From: Trichoplax adhaerens
Taxonomy: Eukaryota; Placozoa; Uniplacotomia; Trichoplacea; Trichoplacidae
Direction: 5' to 3'
Length of the DNA: 64,000 bases
Assembly: GCF_000150275.1 (NCBI RefSeq)
Contig: NW_002060944.1
Span: forward strand, 7,454,735 to 7,518,734
Positions within the stretch are counted from its first letter, which is position 1, and each line of letters begins with the position of its first letter. This document shows positions 1 to 16,300 of this stretch, one piece after another. The notes below the pieces were generated by a model, which was not told the DNA's origin, searched no databases, and saw nothing but the letters and a program-made list of their open reading frames with translations. The translations under genes and the position numbers were made by a program.

Positions 1-4942
<4,942 letters not shown>

Positions 4943-5291
4943 CTGAAGAAAAAGATCGTTTTAAGAGTACACTTTAGCATATCTACATAGTACAACATCT
5001 ATAATACAGTGGAGCCTTACATATCACAACATCAATAGCTACAGCACACTTTCGTTATCACAAATAATAACTGATCGATTAATAACGCTGATGCAATCAT
5101 CCCTCAAACTGTCCTGGTTCTGTTAAAGTTCTACATCATACTGTTTATAGTACCGCAGAGCATAAATGTTACTACATCTCTGAGCTAAGGCAAGTAGAGA
5201 AAATTTTTCAATCTTTATTGTATAGCATAAAGGACCTTAATTAAAATGAAGTTAATTCTCGCTATCCATATGAGAACACTTGACTAAAATT
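4943..5291. other. 5' flank of IRE1, start exon not resolved
   Basis: The signal peptide and first beta-strands of the IRE1 lumenal domain should be encoded here or further right. On the minus strand an ATG near 5100 opens a short hydrophobic stretch (MIASALLIDQLLFVI) that resembles the family's LLFVSTLDG region. I could not join it in phase to the exon at 4906-4942 with a convincing splice pair, so it is left out of the gene model. Confidence 0.35.
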
Positions 5292-5690
5292 GCTGTTTAC
5301 ATGAGGTATCTCAGAAATGTCCTAACTTGTTTCAATTAATTCTTCAAGTAGCAGAATTGCTCAATTGATTGGATACAAGAGGCTTACCAATATCGTGATG
5401 GGAATTTAAACTGAACCAAGAAATCGCTGTTTACGTAACGTATCTCAGAAATGTCCTAACTTATTTCAATTTCTAAAGTAGCAGAATTGCTCAATTGATT
5501 GGATACAAGAGGCTTACCAATATCGTGATGGGAATTTAAACTGAACCAAGAAATTACTGTTTACATAACGTATCTCAGAAATGTCCTAACCTATTTTAAT
5601 TCCTAAAGTAGTAGAATTGCTCAATTGATTGGATACAAGAGGCTTACCAATATTGTGATGGGAATTTAAACTAAACCAAGTGTTATGAAT
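5292..5690. repeat. Three-copy ~130-bp tandem repeat
   Basis: Three head-to-tail copies start near 5292, 5426 and 5556 (134 and 130 bp apart). Each carries the words CAGAAATGTCCTAAC, TTGCTCAATTGATTGGATAC and GAGGCTTACCAATAT, with only a few substitutions and one short indel between copies. The high identity suggests a recent duplication. It sits upstream of the IRE1 gene and shows no coding potential. Confidence 0.9.
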
Positions 5691-6400
5691 ATGTACAGTA
5701 AGTTACGAACATAGGGCTTATTAAAATGTCGTTAAACTACCAGAAAATAAAAATATTCTTCCGTTTTACTAAATTTAATAAAGTGGAAAATGTAAGAATT
5801 TTCTACTATAATTGCTGTATGCTAATACTGGGATAATGCTACTAATTTTAACATAGTATCATTTTCGTAATGCGGCTTAGTAACAATAGTTAATTAGCTA
5901 CTATATTGTATTTGCCTATCCTGAAGATTAATAACAGAATGCAACACAAAAATGTGGCAAAACTGACTATTTATAACTTCACCGTTTCTGTACTATTCTG
6001 TTATTCACTGTAAATTAATATAATATCAGCAATAAAACGTTACAAATTTGAAACATTCTTCATCATTCGATATGTCATACCATGAATATAGCATATATAT
6101 ATATAGTATATAAAATAGATATGGATAAGAATGTAAAATATAGCACTATCTTACGTAGTGTATTACGAAAGGAATATGAATGGAAAATTAGCCCTATGGG
6201 TTCTGATGTGGCAGCAACGTAGTGCGTGTAGATTATATTAACTTAACCGAATATTGTGTATTTTGATATTCTATTCTGAGTAATACTTGAGTAAAAAAGA
6301 TGTGATTTTTAAAATTAGACAAGTAGTACAGTGCCAACAGTACCGTAGTATATAACAGAACTACATCATGTTGTGCATTTTATCATTTTGGGCTGTTTAA
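5691..6400. other. Intergenic AT-rich DNA, nothing recognised
   Basis: AT-rich sequence between the 5.3-5.7 kb repeat and the island that follows. I see no open frame of useful length, no splice-supported exon, and no repeat beyond a short (TA)n run near 6093. Confidence 0.5.
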
Positions 6401-7980
6401 TATAGTTTAAACAAGACTTTGAAAATACTGGTCGATGAAATCGTACCTTGTTTACGCGTCCAAATTCGTTTTCCAGTCCTCCGAACTCCATGCAATGTAC
6501 CATCCATGGATAGAAATATCAGTACAGTGTCATCTTCTATTTGTGTATGCAGTATATCGGCCTATGAAGAGCGAAGCATGTTATACAGAATTAAGAAGAG
6601 AAAAGACAATCTTTCAAATGCTGAATATAGAATGTAGTTAAGCTTGAGTAGTAATGAATTTTGACAAGGCCAACATTAACGATGGTGGAAAGAATGGAAG
6701 TTATTGGTATATCCATTATTCATTGATTGGGTTAGTGTAATGATGGCTAATACTAAGACTTGTAGCATTTTACTGTTTTAAGATATAAAAAGAGAATAAA
6801 AACAAAGCAATCGTTGCAAGACAGCACCGATAATGGAAAGGGACTAAAGTAATTTGGTGAGTGTAACAACGGCTGTTACTACTACGACTAAAAGCAAGGC
6901 TTGAAAGGTAAAAAAGGTTCAAAAAATCTTTCAAATACTGTACTGTACAGTAATGAATTGGGGGGAAGAGAAGGCATTCTTGCCAATGGCTGAAGGAATT
7001 GAAGTTTGAATCTTGCATTTGCCAAGTGTAATCATGATTATCACTGTTGTACTTTGCATTAAGCTTTCAACGTAGTTCTAGCAATAAGTCAAGATTTTGG
7101 CATCAACTCTTCTTGAAGACCTATCTTTAACTCGTGGTCAAGAGTGTTTGAGGATACAGTAATGAGAAGATTTTACTTGTGTGTTGAAAATGATTGCTAA
7201 CAACAATAATGACTGATATACCGTAATGAGCTAGTTAAATAAAGAGGATGGTAATTACAGTTTTCTATCATAATAACATTTGTATCAAGACTTGGAGTAA
7301 GAGAATCGTTGTACAACTATGATCCGTTAGCCAATACCCGAATAACCATCATCCAATGAGCGCTACAACATGTATTTATGATATGGAGAATTAGAGAGAG
7401 AGAAGTAAACTGGACTGATTATTCTACTATTGCTAGTTGTTGAATGAATAATGAAGCTATAGCAGGCAGAATTGAGACTGCAATTGCTGACTGAGTTGGT
7501 TGCTCTTCTACGCCGATGTTGGCCATGGCGATTGGAAAACAGCCTAATTACCTTGTTTGCATGGCAGTTTTGGTAAAAGGTTAACACTAACACAAGCCAA
7601 ACCAAGCACTTGAGCATTTTGGACAGAGAAAGTTCAAGAAAATGAGGGTAGAAAAATGAAAAAAAATTGTTCAGCAATTGCTTGTCAACATCGTTGGCCA
7701 ATCGGTTGGATAGAGAAAGTAGCTTGACATAGAGCGTCAAGAAGTTAATTGAATCGCACTTGTGCCGTCGCTTCAGATACGTTGTAGTGGATTACCAAGG
7801 TTAAATTTGTTTCCTCTTTTCCTTTTCGACATGCACAATGGAGTCGATTAAGAAGACATGAGTGGAAAGGAATAATCTTGAAGAAGTTGTTGTTGTTGTC
7901 ACAGCCACTGCAAGGGGTAGTTATAATGGCAGTCTCCGTGTCGCTGATTTTATCCAAAGTGGTGATGGAGAGCAAGCAGG
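6400..7980. other. Gene-less island with higher GC than its surroundings
   Basis: Composition shifts away from the AT-rich flanks. Short open frames on both strands (for example minus 7363-7740) have no splice context, no recognisable domain and overlap one another, so I do not call them genes. Occasional TACTGTACAG-type words (near 6945) link this stretch to the palindrome-rich block that follows. It may be old mobile-element or repeat DNA, but I see no terminal repeats or transposase. Confidence 0.4.
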
Positions 7981-10430
7981 ATCAGCTACCATTGAGGTAA
8001 CACGTCAACACACACCGTACAGTACTGCAGCGCAAGACTGTAAACAGTATATGTATACCGTAGTGTTGTACAGTACAGTAGTGGGCACAGTAGTTGAGAT
8101 TGTTCTTTTCCAGTGACTGCACCGTAGGGCTTGCAAGGCCAGAGATGTTGATGACGAAGGCAATAAAACCTGTATGGATGTATCCACAGTGAGATATCAA
8201 AAGAAGCACCGCAATGGCTAAAAATACGACCGTCTAGTAGATGGCATCATAAACAGCCATCGGACAAAAATATATTTCTTTGTTGGTGATTTGACAGCAA
8301 CTGATCCATATACAGCGCTGTATGGCATACGGTAGAGTTCAGTGTGTACTATATCAACCTTGTCAAGTACTGCCCAGTACTTTGTATGGTATACTGTACA
8401 GTACATTGTATTGTGCCTTGTACTGTCTGGACACATTTTTTTATACAAAGCCAAATAAAATGCGTCCAGAGTAGCTCTTTTTAAGAGTGCCTGATGACTG
8501 ATCCACAGCAGGCGGAAAGCTTTGGATCAGCCTAGTGTACTTTTGATTGAGGTTTTGCTCTCCCATTCTCAGTGAAGAATATCTCGAAAAAGCTGTATAA
8601 CATATAGTACAGTACGCTGTAGAGGACTGTTGTACAGTACAGTGGAAGGTCCTTCTCTATCTGTATTCGGTGTTGCTTTCGTAGCGAACAACATTAGCCA
8701 AAAACGGCCTACTGTACAGTACTGTACAGTGATGGTACTGTTATTATAGATGGTCCTTGTACATGCGCATACTTTCCAAAAAGGTATCACAGACTGAAGT
8801 GCAGTACAGTAAAATGGAAGGTTCCTCTCATGTTAATCTTGGTAATGGCAAAATTTCAACAAGTTTGTAGAGTGAAGAAAATAGAGAAATAGACACTGCT
8901 GTCATTGACTGTTCTGTCTACACACTCGACAGTCATCAACACCATATCTGTTATTATCGATCCAATTGGATTTTTCTTATGAACGTTTTGCTTTTGCTTC
9001 CGTTTCCCAGTGAAGAATAGCAAAAGGTCAAAAGCTGATCACTGGAACCATGGCAAGGTACTGACTACAATTGTATAGGACTGTATATCAAGCTCAAAGA
9101 CCCATACGTACGGTGGCTGACTCCTGAGGAGGGCGTACCGCTTTTACTCTTCTGACGAGTGTTCATTTACTGTACCATTAAAGAGCGCGTTTACACATCG
9201 ACTGCTTTATTTTACGTCGTATAGTATTCTACTATGACTACGAAATCTGTAGATAGACCTGACTGTCTAGTACAGTACAGTACTATACAGTACAGTAGAG
9301 CTGAACTACGAGCAGTGGAGCACAGTGCCAACATTACAGTGTACAGTACCAGAAAATGCCTAGTACTGTACTGTATAAGCTACTTTCTACTGTACTCGAT
9401 ACTGCTAGAGGCTATTGTACTGTATGGCTCCGTACAGTAGTTTCGTCTCTATACTGGTAGTCAAGTATTGAATGTATCCTTCATTGAGACACGCACCCAG
9501 TGAAAACGATGACAAACCACTTCAAAATACTAGGAGCTTCAACCTTGCTCAACGCTTGACAGTGTACTGTACAGTACTGCATACTGTACTGTAAGTTACT
9601 TTCTACGGTACTGTACAGTACAGTATGTAGCTGGCTGCTGGCCATGGTAAAATAGTCAAATCAATCCAATCAAAATACTGTACAGACTGCAATCACCTAC
9701 TGTATAAAGAAGGCTGTTGTATGCTCCGTACAGTATAGCAGTTTCCTTTGTACAGTATAGCCCTACTCAACTATGGAATGCATCAGTCAGTGAGAAAGCA
9801 ACACGTACCAAGTGAAAACGACGACAAACCACTTCAAATTACTTGGAGCGTCAACCTTGTACAACGCTTGACAGTGGGCTGTCAGTGGCTAGTCTACAGT
9901 GTACAGTACAGTAAGTTACTTTCCACGGTACTGTACTGTACAGTGTACACTGTGTACTGTACCGTAGCTGTCCACGGTAAAATAGTAAAATCCAATCCAA
10001 TCAAAATACAGACTGCAATCACTTCTACAGAAGGCTGTTGTATGCTCCGTACAGTACAGCAGTTTCCTGTGTACAGTATAGCCCTACTCAACTATGGAAT
10101 GCATCAGTCAGTGAGAAAGCAACACGTACCAAGTGAAAACGACGACAAACCACTTCAAATTAATTGGAGCGTCAACCTTGTACAACGCTTGACAGTGGGC
10201 TGTCAGTGGCTAGTCTACAGTGTACAGTACAGTAAGTTACTTTCCACGGTACAGTACTGTACACTGTGTACAGTACTGTACCGTAGCTGTCCACGGTAAA
10301 ATAGTAAAATCCAATCCAATCAAAATACAGACTGCAATCACTTCTACAGAAGGCTGTTGTATGCTCCGTACAGTACAGCAGTTTCCTGTGTACAGTATAG
10401 CCCTACTCAACTATGGAATGCATCAGTCAG
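7980..10430. repeat. Block saturated with the palindromic word ACTGTACAGT / TACAGTA
   Basis: Dozens of copies of GTACAGTA, TACTGTAC and the perfect palindrome ACTGTACAGT are spread at irregular spacing (for example around 8030, 8070, 8395, 8610-8640, 8710-8730, 9270-9295, 9370, 9565-9625, 9900-9960, 10210-10275). At about 8711 the word is doubled end to end (ACTGTACAGTACTGTACAGT). The word contains no stop codon in any of six frames, which explains the many short overlapping open frames here. Density drops sharply outside 6.3-10.5 kb. Confidence 0.9.
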
Positions 10431-10530
10431 TGAGAAAGCAACACGTACCAAGTGAAAACGACGACAAACCGCTTCAAATTACTTGGAGCGTCAAGCTTCT
10501 CCAACACTTGACTCGCACAACGCCTACACT
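9430..10530. repeat. ~320-bp tandem repeat, four units, inside the palindrome block
   Basis: The word CCCTACTCAACTATGGAATG occurs at 9761, 10082 and 10401, giving periods of 321 and 319 bp. A diverged first unit lies about 296 bp upstream from ~9430. Units 2 and 3 are nearly identical and differ mainly in how many GTACAGTA words they carry in the middle; the last unit is cut off at about 10520. Open frames across it (9748-10299 and 10220-10642, +) are by-products of the repeat, not genes. Confidence 0.92.
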
Positions 10531-10770
10531 AAGATTCGTCGCCAATGGTTCGAGGAAACAGAGGGGAGAAAAAAAAAAAAATGCCCAAAGAAGGCGCAGT
10601 TGGACTGCCTCACAATCCAACAGTCATCAAGATTTCTCCTAATAGTAATGATTCTCATGCTGAAAGTATGCCTTAAAAGCTTAATTTTACAGAAATGCTA
10701 TTGCCGCTCACTTATTGACTCTTTTTATTCGAGTGACTAGCGTGACTGGATGTTGGAGAGTAATTGAGTT

Positions 10771-10784
10771 TATATATATATATA
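10771..10784. repeat. (TA)n microsatellite
   Basis: A short uninterrupted TA run just after the repeat island. Confidence 0.8.
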
Positions 10785-13350
10785 CACATCACTTTTAAAT
10801 ACGATCACACACACTTTGTTAGACGGTTTAATATAGGGATGCAATACAGTTACACAATGGCTAGGCAGCAAGATGATCACCAATATTGTATAGGCCAGTG
10901 ATCGATCTCGTCCACAGTTTTAATGGCGAATACAACATGGAGGGACATTTTCTTGTTACCGAAATCACACGCTATGACTACCACTACAGTAATCTCCTTT
11001 CGAACGCTCCATTGGATAAATGAAAGCTTCAACTAGCGATCCCATAATCTACTTTCTAACCCCTCCATTCGATAAATCAAAGCTTGAGCGAACGATCCAA
11101 TCGTTTTCATCTTGGACAGCGGTAGTTTGGGGATCATGATAGAATACGATAAAAATCTCAATATTTAGATACTTGAAATACATGGAGGATAATCTCCACT
11201 TGAATGTCGATACCACCAACAAGAATGATACTATCCCATCCATATCCCTAATATAGCAATGGAAAGGAGTTCATTTCTCGATCATAGTGCTATTGCATTC
11301 ACTGAATAAGCCATGCTTCCAATAGCGTTTCATACAAATACAAAACAATCTTTAACGTAGTAGTACACAACATGTTAGAACACACGATGAGAGTAGTTGA
11401 TCGAAGACCGGATGTCAAAATTGTTATCACTATAACACCTTTGATTGCTTGCGACTGATCTTTCTTTCCATCATTACTAACCTAAAATCATATCACGTAG
11501 GTCAATTTACCTCCCTGCAGTTCAAGAAGTACGAGATGCTTTTCTAAATGATGGCTTTATACCTACAATACACAATAACCTGTAGCTTAAAAGACAGATC
11601 ATTGCTATAGTACTACAGCTAATAGATGTGACAATTTTAAACGAAGATACAGCATCTTGTTTAGATAACCTAATATTCTGGCAATTTGGACATCACCGTG
11701 ATTGATATCTTGACCGTAATAACTACTGCCATCTTGAAAACGATCGTCAGTGAATGATCAATAATCTTGCCTCCTTCTTCTATTCATATAGGAAATATCG
11801 CAGAAATACAGGCATGCTTACAAATGATACGGATTGAACGAATGAGGGTAAGTCAATTATTCACAGAAATTTTTCTGAATTTTTTCCTCCCTTCTTCCGA
11901 ACTTGAATGAAGCTCTCTACCTTACTGATTAAGTTGTAAAATGTCAAGCAATGATATAAAGAGTTTGCGTATAAACGACTCTTCCTACTCTAACCTATAT
12001 TTAAAAGAAGCAATGGATTGTGAATCCAACGTGATAAAATAATTCGCTGGAGCATCGTTGTCATCAAAACAACGTACTGTAATGACCGGGTATATTTCAA
12101 TGCTTCATTTCATATCCATCAATGCAGTTTTAACATATTATTAATCAAGATTTGGATAGCAATGTTGTTATTGTTATCATAATACTTGCCCTTCCTGCCA
12201 TACTTTATTCTAATTTGTCCAAATCACACACGACTTTCTTGACGCCTTCCATAGAAAAGTAAGTCGATGAAAAGGAACTTTTTTTATCTAGTCTCGCAGC
12301 CAGGCTACTTTACCTAAATGCCTAATGATCAAACACATCCCAACTTAATCACTTCCTGCCACGGTCCATCAGCTCATTTAATCAGTTGTTATAGATAGCA
12401 AAGATAAAAAAGCGTGGAAGCCAAAATCCACTATGCACTTATTTGTTGTCATCGTTTGGACATACTCCCTTCTTAATTAGAGTAAATAAACAAATGATTC
12501 AATATCTAGACTTGTATGTTAATTCGTCATTTTTTGGGATCGGTATTTTCATTCCCCTGGAATCGACACAATACTCACTTGACTGGCGATCATCTTCACT
12601 TCCAACTTACTCAAACTATTGCTTTGCTTGTTGGAGAAGCAAAATTGTAATGCTGCTAATAATAATACCAATAGCGAAAATGGTGGTACTTCTTCTACTC
12701 AAAACTTGGGCTTGCCTGATGAATACGCTAAATTTTTTTCAAGTAAGCTGGCACTTGTAGTTGGTCATTTGGTATACTTGTAAACAAATTACCAGGCATT
12801 TTTTTCCTGCTTCATCGATATAAAAACAAATTAGTGATTATTAATTATACTGTATATTTTATTCTTGCTTCCTCTGATATCTTAAAAATATCTTATCAGT
12901 TGAATAGGATACCATCTATTAATAAATAGAATTAGCAAGACTTACACATTATCGAAGAAGAGTATCTTTTGCAAACAGTTCATTTATCTATCCAGCTTAA
13001 CGCCTAATAAACTACTGTAGTGAACACGTACAATTGTACAGTTTACACCATCGAGGAATGGCATCATTTTCATGCTGTTGTTCGTCCTGTACAGTAACTC
13101 TATAACTACTACTGTAAAATCTAAATCCAATTCTCAACGGCATTTGCAACTTGATATAGTCATTGTGAATTCGCTTAAACAATTACTAATAGAGTTTCTA
13201 TCACAATTTTTAGCATTGACTTACGTAATTTCACGACTTAGACCAAAATTGATTTTATTTTACTCCTTGGTATGATAAAGCTAAGAAGGAATAGTACCAT
13301 TATAAAAAAATCATTTCATGTTTTTTCTTCATTAACTGAAGGAGACTGCG
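10785..13350. other. Unassigned region with coding-like stretches upstream of TNRC6
   Basis: Mostly AT-rich DNA without a gene I can name. Two plus-strand stretches look exon-like. About 12162-12262 follows an AG, reads into SNLSKSHTTFLTPSIEK and ends at a GTAAGT donor; it can be joined in phase to ~12294-12330, ending LAARLLYLNA-stop. About 12642-12751 follows a pyrimidine tract, reads NAANNNTNSENGGTSS and GLPDEYAKFF, and ends at GTAAGC. I recognise no family. They could be remnants or exons of an unannotated gene. Confidence 0.25.
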
Positions 13351-16300
13351 ATGGGACCGGTTCGCCAATTTGTCAGGATCCCAAGGTAACTTCTAAATTC
13401 AGCCGTAACGACAAATATTAATTTCAATTCAATTCTTTCAAATGGATGCCATATCAGTACTTCGCATGGTATCGACAGTAGTGCGTGTAAATAAATATCC
13501 GACATCATACAATCCTCCAATTAATTGATTCACCTTCTTTAGTCATTTATCATCAAATTAACTTCCATCACCCACCACCATATACTGTATTTATTATTCT
13601 TAATTAGTGCTAAAACCTGACCAAGATATGATTAACCTTATCTTGATATAATATATGATTATACAGCATATAAACCTTTGTCATTTTTGTACTATTTTTA
13701 TAGGGAATCTTGGAACTGTTAGGAGGTATGACCGTTTACAACAATATTAACTTTCAAAATGAATAAATTCTTTAGCAAAAATATCGTGTTATCAAAATAC
13801 TTAATCAGCAAATGATCACGATTACTTGCGAGTTTCTTACTGTTTATAACACTTGATTAAATCAGCAATGAAAGATATTTCACAACATTTATCTGTTACA
13901 GCCACAAGCAGCAAAAGCTTTTCACACTATGAAGATATCAAGGATATAGACAAAATTGAGATGTAAGAGTTGAAATTTTTAACTTTTTCACACCATCATA
14001 ATTATAACCTGTGAAATCAACATCAAACCCTAACAGCCTCAAAAAAGGGCATAATAGCACTAAATCTCTGCGGGATAGGGAGGTAAAGTCAGCTGGAAGA
14101 AAATGTTTACATGTTGAGCTGGTACTTAAGCTAATTATTATATATTGTATTATATTCCTAACGAACAGTATCAAAGAAAGACCACAAAAAAGGAAAGAAT
14201 GGATGCAATTACTGTAAGATTTACGTTTTATCTCAACACGATCCTTTGAAAGTCTTGAAGATAATGTAAATATCATCTATTTCAATGCTATTGATTAGGA
14301 TGCTAAACAACAGGCAGAACGACAACTTAATATTAGAAGTGATACAGTGAAAAAAGTAAGAGATATTATGTAGAGTTTAGCCTTACAGCTCATCAGGCAT
14401 AGAATATTTAGTTACCTTACGATAGGCTACAGCTCCTTGGTTGTCGACTTTGTTAAACTTTGCAATTATAGAGCTATATGTATTGTCAATAGATATGATA
14501 TCATCAAAAGATATGTTTTAGTATTGACTTCAATGCCTGTTATAAGTATATCCTCGTATAATAAACTTTTAAATCATAGCAAGTCACCAAGAAAGCTAAA
14601 CCTGTTGTCCCTATTGCAAAAGTAAGAAAGATATTTGTAATTGAACATTTTATATTATATTTTTTTAATGCTTGTAAACAGTTTGGATTAAATGATGACA
14701 AAGGATTAATCCTATTTCCTTACGTTTATTACATCCAAACTAGCCTAAACCGAAAACTAAGAAACAACTTAAAGCTGAACAAAAAAGGCGTGAAAAGGTA
14801 AAAATCTATGACTGTTAATTTAGATAGGTTATGGACTTGCTAACGATATCTATTATTCTATATTTATACTTAGGAAATGGCTGAAATAGCCAATAAATTA
14901 GAGGAAAAACAAAAAATCGATGAAGAAAAGGCTAAAGTAAAAAAGCAGGTAATGATTTTTATCAATAATATACATTTTAAATCTATCAATCAATGCAAAT
15001 TTTGATTACGCTTGCTCCAATTTGCATCTACGGCTATCAAATAGCGAGAAGAAGAAAAGCAAAAATTATTAATGGAACAAGAAAAGTTGCAAAAGAAAAA
15101 ATCTACGACAGCAAAACGATCAGAAATAGAAGAAAAGTCAAACATGTAACTGTCAAACCATGTGTTTTTGTCCGCATTTAAAATAAGGACATTAATAACT
15201 AGATATTATTTTAGGTTGATAAATGGCATTCTTTATGCCAATAGAAGTAACATGTACTTTCTTAACTTTTATTAGGGAAGATGCAGAAGATACAACTATC
15301 AGGTTTCCGTCAATATTTAATTGCATGCTGCTGTGTACATTGTTTTACATGCACTCAATTTGTCCTCTCGATGTGCATATGCTTACGTTATTCCTTTTAA
15401 TAACAGTGAAAATAAAGCAGCAGCAGTATTAACTTTGGAACAAAATAGTAAAAGAAATACTAAATCAAATGATTACACTAAACCAAATAACGAAAGTAAT
15501 ACTGATAAGGAACCATGCAAAGAAGTATGCATCAGTCATTTTATTTTTACTTAATTAGTTAATAAAAAATCGACTAAAACTTCTTTCAATTCTCTAGGAG
15601 GTTGATCAGTTACTAGCTAACGGAAATGGTATGTCAAGTTTTACGATATCATATTTACCTGAAAAACTTGTGTTATCTATATTATATTTACGATTGTTGA
15701 ATTTTACAGATATAAATGAAGATGAAAATAAACCTTCGGTAAAACAATGGCTAATATAAAATACCCATTTACATGTTTATTTATTAAGCCTATTTATATT
15801 TCTTTCTTAGACATCACATTTATATAAAGATCCGCGAAATAAAAAAATCCCCTCTCAACGATATCAAGCAAATAATTCCACCCAAACAAGTAAGAATCTC
15901 ATAAATGTCTTTAATTAGATATTACGTATTACTATATATAGCATTACATACTGTAAATTTGAGTAACTTGATTTTTTTTAGTGCTCATAATTGAGCAATA
16001 ACGTTGTATAATTTTCTTTGCCTTAGCTACGACGAAAAAGAAGACAAATTACAGAAATAATTATGATAACACAGCTTATAGAAATAATGAAGGCCGTAAC
16101 GAAAGGTACTACTACAACGATGAAACAGCTAATACGAATTGGAATGATGAAAGACAAGATAAAACTAAAAATTATAATACTAGCAATCTAAGAGATAAAG
16201 GGCATAACACGGTTATGACCTCAAAGAATAATAATGACCTTAGAGGAAGAAGGGTGACACAGGGCTTTAACAATTACTGTGGTAGCGAAGACATAAGCGT

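Noticed and set aside
7363-7740. Minus-strand frame of 125 codons
   Set aside because: No domain, odd composition, no splice context, and it sits in a gene-less repeat island next to other overlapping frames.
9748-10642. Overlapping plus-strand frames of 183 and 140 codons
   Set aside because: They run through the 320-bp tandem repeat, repeat the same peptide in two frames, and owe their openness to a word without stop codons. No splice sites, domain or composition supports a protein.
12443-12760. Plus-strand frame of 105 codons
   Set aside because: Hydrophobic AT-rich read-through with no homology. A different frame over its 3' half looks more exon-like and ends at a donor.
13704-13725. 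22-base candidate TNRC6 exon with AG and GT borders
   Set aside because: In the phase needed after the exon ending at 13385 it gives a stop codon; skipping it joins 13385 to 14037 in phase.
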